Source: Sphaerulina vaccinii | Lineage: Eukaryota > Ascomycota > Dothideomycetes > Mycosphaerellales > Mycosphaerellaceae | Assembly (NCBI GenBank): GCA_022570795.1 | Contig: JAKUDP010000001.1 | Location: 3,286,001-3,350,000 of the forward strand | Direction: 5' to 3' | DNA: 64,000 bases | Part shown: in pieces, positions 58,809-64,000 of the stretch | How positions within the stretch are numbered: the stretch's first letter is position 1 | How the letters are laid out: every line of letters starts with the position of its first letter | The notes under the pieces: model-generated | What the model was told of the DNA's origin: nothing | Databases searched by the model: none | The model's input: the letters and a program-made list of their open reading frames with translations, nothing else | Position numbers and translations under genes: made by a program

Positions 58809-60968
58809 ATGGCACTTCTTCTCCCTTCGATCTCGGCCCGACGAGTATGCAGCACGATGACTCTCAACACTCTCTGGCCAATATGCGAGACCTGCCGAGC
58901 TATGCCATCTACTGTGTTTTTACAGGATCCTGGACTGTCACACTTCGTGACGAGCCTCTGGCCGTCCTTCACAAGCTTCTTGGATTCTGCCATGGCAGGG
59001 TGCCATACTTGCTTCCTGTTCTACTCGTCCATCCGGGAGCCTTTCAAGACACGCTTGAGCCGAGCTGCGACACCCATACCTCTATATCTGGAGTCCGTTA
59101 ATGGCGCTGGCAAAGCTACTCGCAATGTGATCCTTGCGATTGATCCTACCTCTCTACCTGATCGGAGCGAATGGCCGACTGCAATACTGCCCGATAGCTG
59201 CTATAGCGGCCAAGGGTTTACTTTCTCACCCATCGCAGATATCAAGTATACGTTTGGTGAGCGCGGAATTCCAGACGATTCAAAGCGATTCAGAGGTAAA
59301 CACGTCGGTCTGAGATAGTGTTCGAACATCTTCTAACTCAATCACACAGGGCTGCTCAGTCTGTATCCTCAGGACGAGGGCGCAAAAGAGTACATCAGAC
59401 AGTCGCTGAAAGTTTGTCTCGAAGAACACAAGAAAAGTTGCAACAGAGTCATGTGGCCACGCGGTGGCACTACAGCCAGATCGGGGCCAGGGAATGCCAT
59501 AAACGTTGTGTCGGGCGACAAAGGTCTTGTTACTGCTCCAACTCGGCTCGTCTACGTGGGGTCTGAGTCTCCCAATGACGGCGTGCGTATTGTGGATGGA
59601 CAAGATTGCCTATACCGCGGTGGCTATATCGCCTTGAGCTACTGCTGGGGCTTCACTCCGAAAGACGCCCATTGGCTTCTCACTGAGTCTCGAATGGCCC
59701 GGTTTGCCGATAGCATTTCTCTGGACGAGTTGCCCATGACATTGCACGATGCGATCATGTGGACACGTCAGCTTGGGCTTCATTACGTCTGGATCGATAG
59801 TATGTGTATAATTCAGGACTCGAGAGACGATTGGCAACGCGAAGCGGCGAATATGTCCTCCATCTACGGCAGTTCTACCATGACCCTTGTGGCAGCTTCG
59901 ACTTCGGTCTACGGCGGCATGACGGACAGACAAAATCCACTCCGAAACTGTGCTGCGTCTCTGGCTCTGGACGAAGCAAACTCCCAGCAAATAGTCTACA
60001 TACTTGGCAACGGACAGCGACCGAGCCAGCCACCGCCTGCTCCTACGGACCTTCGAGGCTGGTGCTATCAAGAAGATCTTCTTTCCTCACGATTGGTCAA
60101 ATGTACGCAGTCGCAGACTGAATGGCTATGCTTGGCCGATGCGAGGAATGCTAGAGGCTCTGAAGCTCGAAGGTTGGGTCTTCGAGAACTGAGTTCGGTC
60201 CCGGTTGATAAATGGTACATCAACTGGTACCAATTCGTGGAGCACTACACCAACAAGCGACTCTCTTACCCGACTGACAGACTTATAGCTCTTCATGGCA
60301 TCGCCGGAGCCAAGGCTGTGGGTGGCTATCATGCTGGTTTGCTGGAAAGAGATCCATGGGCCAGTCTACTCTGGTGTCGCGATGAGAATCAGACGATCAC
60401 CCGACCAGGAAAGCGCTTCACGAAGTACATCGCGCCTTCGTGGTCTTGGGCTAGCATCGATGCACCAATCTTGTTCTACGAAGCCAAAAGCAGACAGTGG
60501 CGAAAGCCTCAGCTCGAACTTACACAACATGATCCGGAGCTTCACTCTGTGGAGGTACAGGCTGCATCAAAGTTCGATACTGGTGCTGTCAAAGGAGGAA
60601 ATATCGACTTCTCGGCATATGTGTGCACAGCATATACTGCAGCTGTAGAGCCATTCCTATTCAACACTAACCACGGATCTTACACTTACGGTCGGCGGAA
60701 CCTACGCAGGGCGCTCAACGGAGAAATCATCGGCTTGATCATCTTCGACGTTGCCATGGAAGCTCGAGACAATATGCTACTGTGCTGTGCATTACTTCAT
60801 ATCTCAAATGTCAGTCATTGGGAGGAGAATGGCACTGCCGGACTTGGCATCGCGTTTCGTGTTCAGCGTTGTAGCCAGGAAGATCTGGTATGCTCGCGAG
60901 TGGGCTATGTGCAGTTCACTGCAGCATTCAGCAAGTCTTGCCAAAGACGTCGGCTGCACATCGTGTGA
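58809..60968 (+). CDS. HET-domain protein (heterokaryon-incompatibility type), ~701 aa
   Basis: Two exons: 58809-59295 and 59350-60968; intron of 54 nt (GTAAAC...CTAACTCAATCACACAG); total 2106 nt. ATG at 58809 (MALLLPSISARRVCSTMTLN) or 58857 (MTLNTLWPICETC). An N-terminal Cys-containing segment (CETCRAMP, GCHTCFLFYSS) is common ahead of HET domains. The HET domain begins YIALSYCWGFTPKDAHWLLT, then LPMTLHDAIMWTRQLGLHYV, WIDSMCIIQDSRDDWQREAA, MSSIYGSSTMTLVAASTS: all three conserved blocks. The end contains the usual YIAPSWSWASIDAPI. Such proteins trigger cell death on non-self recognition in some fungi; most family members are uncharacterised. No NACHT or repeat domain follows. Confidence 0.87.
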
Positions 60969-61524
60969 TACCGTTGGTTCTAAGCTGCCCGAAGCTTAAC
61001 ATGATCCGGAATACCACTCGACGTTGCTTCGGAAGGATTGCAGTCGTCTCGCTTCGCATCGGTCTTGTTAGTATTCTGTATGCAGACGATGGGACTTCGC
61101 ATACACCTATACTGTCCCTACAAGCACTGAGACGCAGCTGCGTGAAGCTACGCTCAAGAGTCGACATGTGGGGGTTGCGCCAGCTCAACCTCTACCTCTA
61201 CGAGCGCTCTCTGGATCACTTCATCTCCAAACAGACACGGGTCAATCAAGTGCGATGACTAGAGAAGGATGACTTTCCGGTCTCTGAACTCATGGCATTC
61301 GTACATTGCCAAGCACAAGCATTGGCGCTAAGGCAGCTTCCGCGGACCCACTCGCCATAAGGCCCACGACACGATAGCACAAGGAACATGCTAAGAGACA
61401 TGACGTCCTAAGGATGCGATAGACGAGATATGAGTACTCATGCGCGGTCTATATCTAGAATAGTCCACCACTGTACGCCTGTTACCTAGATTCGAACTCG
61501 CAGCCTCGATCAATTAGAGACATC
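60969..61524. other. Intergenic, nothing recognised
   Basis: A 556-bp gap that should hold the HET gene 3' end and the transporter promoter. A T-arm-like sequence near 61488 was checked and rejected as a tRNA. Confidence 0.4.
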
Positions 61525-63331
61525 ATGCAGCGACAGGAGCCAGACTACTTCGATCGGCCCAATGGCATTGAGAAGGACGATAGTGCCTCATCTGGCGATG
61601 GCAAATTCAATGCCATGCCAGCTTACCCAGCCCACAGCAATGAAGGCATGAGTGGAGAAGTGTACGACCCATATGGAGGCAAGAAGCTGGGTATGGTTCG
61701 AGTACGTGTCCCAGAATCTTTGAACGGGCGATCAGAATCTGATATCAAATGACCAGACAACCTTGATCTTCTTCACTAACCAAGTCGGCATCGGAATCCT
61801 CTCTCTTCCATCCATGCTTCACACAATCGGACTCATTCCCGGCATAATCACCAGTAGGTCGATGGATCATACTTCCCACTGCCACCAGCTGCCACTAACC
61901 CGTTGCAAACAGTCATTACCATGGGTGTCCTCGCCACCTATACTGCCTACATCCTCATCCAGTTCTACCGTCGCTACCCCACGATCCGAGACGTCGTAGA
62001 TGTTGGCCGCATCATGGGCGGCCTCCCGCTAGAGATCATCGTCGGAATCGCACACGTCCTCAACTTATGCTTGATCTGCGCATCTTCTAGCGTCACGCTA
62101 AGTATTGCACTGAACACGATTACGGAGCACGGACTGTGCACGATAGGTTTCATCGGTATTCCCATGATTCTTGGCTTCCTACTCTGTATTCCTCGCAGCT
62201 TGAACTTCGCTGGCTGGTTTGGTATACCTGCTACCATCAGTATATGTAGGTCAATTCCAACAGTACAATATGTGTTTTGGGGACAGGACTAAAGATTTCG
62301 CAGTCGCCGCCGTTCTCATCGTCATCATCGCTTTAGCAGTCAACGGACCAGACTACAGCGCTTCAGCTTCAGGCGGAACAGGCTTCTGGGGAGAGCCACC
62401 GAACCAGCCCCTCGAAATGCGTCTCGGGCCAAACCCAGCAGCCAACTACCAGCAACAATTCGGCTCAGTGTTGGACGTAGCTTTCGCGTATGCTGGCAAC
62501 CAGTAAGCAACAACACACCATCTCCGTTCTCCCTGCCACAATCGCTAACTAGTATCAACCAGAGCATTCATAACAGTAATGTGCGAAATGCGAAACCCCT
62601 CCAAAGACTACACTCCCGCTATAATCTGGCTCAACGTCTTCGGCGTACCCATGTATGTCATCGTGGCCTGCGTGATCTACTCTCTCGCAGGGCAATATGT
62701 CGTCTCTCCCGCTTTAGGATCATCACCGGGAGTCGCCTCGAAAGTCGCTTATGGCATACTATTCCCAACACTCCTTGGATCGAGCCTGGTGTTTGGACAT
62801 ACGGCAATCAAGTATATGTATAATGTTGTCATGGACCGTATTGTCAAGACTAGACATCGGTTGACTGACAATACACCTTTGACGTGGGGAGTATGGTTGG
62901 GCTTGAACTTGGTGTTCTGGATCTTCGCGTTTGTGTTTGCGAACGCTATTCCGGCTTTCAATTCGATTTTGGGCATTACGAGTGCGCTTTTCGTGACTTG
63001 GTGAGTTGAGTCTAGTCCTTTACCTGGAGTGCAAGCTGACTTTGATGAAGGTTTACGTTTGGAATGGCAAATGCACAATGGATCTTTATCAACTGGGGTC
63101 TGCAGTTTTCCACTTGGCGGAAGACATGTCTGGCTGTCTTGAACTGGTTCATGATCTTGGGTGCGTGCAGACTTCGCGAATCGATCTGATTGTTTCGCTA
63201 ACCTTTCAGCAGCATCCGCATTTCTGACGATCTTTGGCCTGTACACCACGATCTCAAGCTTGAATGCGAGAGTGCAGGATCCGAATGATCCTCTCAACGT
63301 GTTCACTTGTGCAGACAATTCCTTGTTCTGA
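61525..63331 (+). CDS. Amino-acid/auxin permease (AAAP) family transporter, 491 aa
   Basis: Membrane transporter of neutral amino acids by family. Seven exons: 61525-61701, 61757-61853, 61913-62245, 62304-62502, 62563-63000, 63051-63160, 63210-63331; introns of 49-60 nt; total 1476 nt. A polar N-terminal tail (MQRQEPDYFDRPNGIEKDDS) is followed by LIFFTNQVGIGILSLPSMLH, the AAAP first helix with its GxGILSLP signature. About ten further hydrophobic helices follow (ITMGVLATYTAYILIQFY, FIGIPMILGFLLCIPRSL, AVLIVIIALAVNGPD, AIIWLNVFGVPMYVIVACVI, LGLNLVFWIFAFVFANAIPA). Typical loop CEMRNPSKDYTPAI is present. Length fits fungal neutral-amino-acid permeases. No regulatory site recognised. Confidence 0.9.
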
Positions 63332-63584
63332 GGTCTGTACAACGTTCAGAGAGACAAGATCCTGTGAGAGTAGCATGGAGCGTATGTATCTCGATAACAG
63401 TAGCATTTCAAGTCCCCATTCACTTGTGAAGCTGGATTGCTCCGTCCGTAGCCATTGGGCGCGAAGCGTACGAAGCTGATCATGCACGCCTAAAGTCTAA
63501 GCTCGAAGCTATGCGCCACTTTTCACCAGGCTGGATGCTCATCTGAAGTTCGCTATAGCCTTTCACCTGTGTCACCTAGCAAAC

Positions 63585-64000
63585 ATGAGCAGCATTGCAC
63601 CAAAGGGTTACAGGCGCCTCCTGCGCTGTCCAAGTCTACCAAATGGTCTCACTTTCGCGACCTACTGGCATCGCTTCGCAGGAATTCCAGACTTCTACAT
63701 CTGTTCAAAGTGCTACGCAGACCACCTAGCAAAAACTTCGCTGGCAACACTCTGTGAGATCTTTTACGATGAACCCTTACCGGGTACCATCTCCTCCTGC
63801 GACCTGAACCATGCTCGCATGAAGCAGGTCATCCGAGATGCGCTGAAGTCTGGCGACACTTACGACTTGTTGGAATGTGCTCAGACGCGAAATATCGCTC
63901 CTCCGTGCAAAGGTGCCACTGGCGAACTAGGTGGGAGGCACCTGAGATGGTGGAGCCCGGATGAACTGTGGCATGATGGTTTCGTGGCATGCGACTCTTG
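63585..64000 (+). CDS. Uncharacterised fungal Cys-containing protein, cut by right edge
   Basis: From ATG 63585 the frame is open to the window end (138 codons). It encodes WHRFAGIPDFYICSKCYADH, SLATLCEIFYDEPLPGTISS, DLNHARMKQVIRDALKSGD and RHLRWWSPDELWHDGFVACD. The pattern of a short aromatic stretch, CxxC, and a later single Cys before an Arg-Met helix is seen in a family of fungal proteins without known function. Other forward frames here are shadows. The start may be further upstream behind an intron (TATAG near 63557). Confidence 0.55.
   Translation, partial: MSSIAPKGYRRLLRCPSLPNGLTFATYWHRFAGIPDFYICSKCYADHLAKTSLATLCEIFYDEPLPGTISSCDLNHARMKQVIRDALKSGDTYDLLECAQTRNIAPPCKGATGELGGRHLRWWSPDELWHDGFVACDS

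Noticed and set aside
61480..61510. T-arm-like GAGTTCGAATCT on the minus strand before the transporter gene
   Set aside because: Only three of five T-stem pairs form and there is no acceptor partner or A box at a sensible distance.
1..64000. CRISPR array, bacterial operon, secondary-metabolite cluster, rRNA or snRNA genes
   Set aside because: No regularly spaced identical repeats, no PKS/NRPS/terpene cyclase genes and no rRNA/snRNA signatures were found. The hydrolase, NmrA-like and ABM-like genes are scattered and have no backbone enzyme nearby.

Overview
This window is nuclear DNA from a filamentous ascomycete (Pezizomycotina). The genes carry short spliceosomal introns (mostly 48-72 nt, with GTRNGY-type donors and CTRAY branch points 5-20 nt before the acceptor). 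The content is fungal: TEL1, a Rad26/ATRIP-type checkpoint protein, Mif2/CENP-C, a Hook protein, a HET-domain gene, a hybrid histidine kinase, and several fungal F-box-like families. Intron style and gene content suggest Dothideomycetes, but that is inference. No bacterial-type operon, CRISPR array or intact transposon is visible.

Layout. Bases 1-6890 (minus) hold most of TEL1, cut by the left edge. Then come a low-complexity nuclear protein (7.6-10.2 kb), a small secreted Cys-rich protein, a four-exon membrane protein, a 3-hydroxyisobutyrate-dehydrogenase-like gene and the ATRIP/Rad26 homologue (15.7-18.2 kb). A gene-poor stretch (19.2-21.2 kb) carries diverged direct repeats. From 21 to 37 kb there are an F-box-like protein, a GPI-anchored protein, an unknown Cys-rich protein, an alpha/beta hydrolase, a carboxymuconolactone-decarboxylase-like pseudogene broken by a TGA, a hybrid histidine kinase, an NmrA-like reductase, an F-box/LRR-like gene and a small ABM-fold monooxygenase. 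From 37.8 to 45.2 kb there are an intron-broken tRNA-Asp gene, a small membrane protein, Mif2/CENP-C and tubulin cofactor B. From 47.7 kb to the right edge there are a Myb-type regulator, a Hook dynein adaptor, a secreted Hsp70/actin-fold-like protein, a membrane protein, two tandem F-box-like genes, a paralogue of the F-box/LRR-like gene, a HET-domain gene, an amino-acid transporter and a gene cut by the right edge.

The observation most worth checking is at 37843-38039. Removing three inserts leaves a 72-nt sequence that folds as a complete tRNA-Asp(GTC). The middle insert (19 nt) is at the normal tRNA intron site (37/38). The other two are each exactly 53 nt and look like spliceosomal introns (GT...CTAAC...AG). 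One splits the A box and D loop; the other lies between the variable loop and the T stem. A 23-nt stretch of this gene recurs exactly, on the opposite strand, inside the first intron of the neighbouring Mif2 gene, where it forms a perfect 15-bp hairpin.

The genes do not form one pathway. TEL1 and ATRIP both belong to the DNA-damage checkpoint, and Mif2, tubulin cofactor B and Hook relate to kinetochores and microtubules. This looks like ordinary housekeeping synteny mixed with fast-evolving families (HET, F-box-like, secreted proteins).
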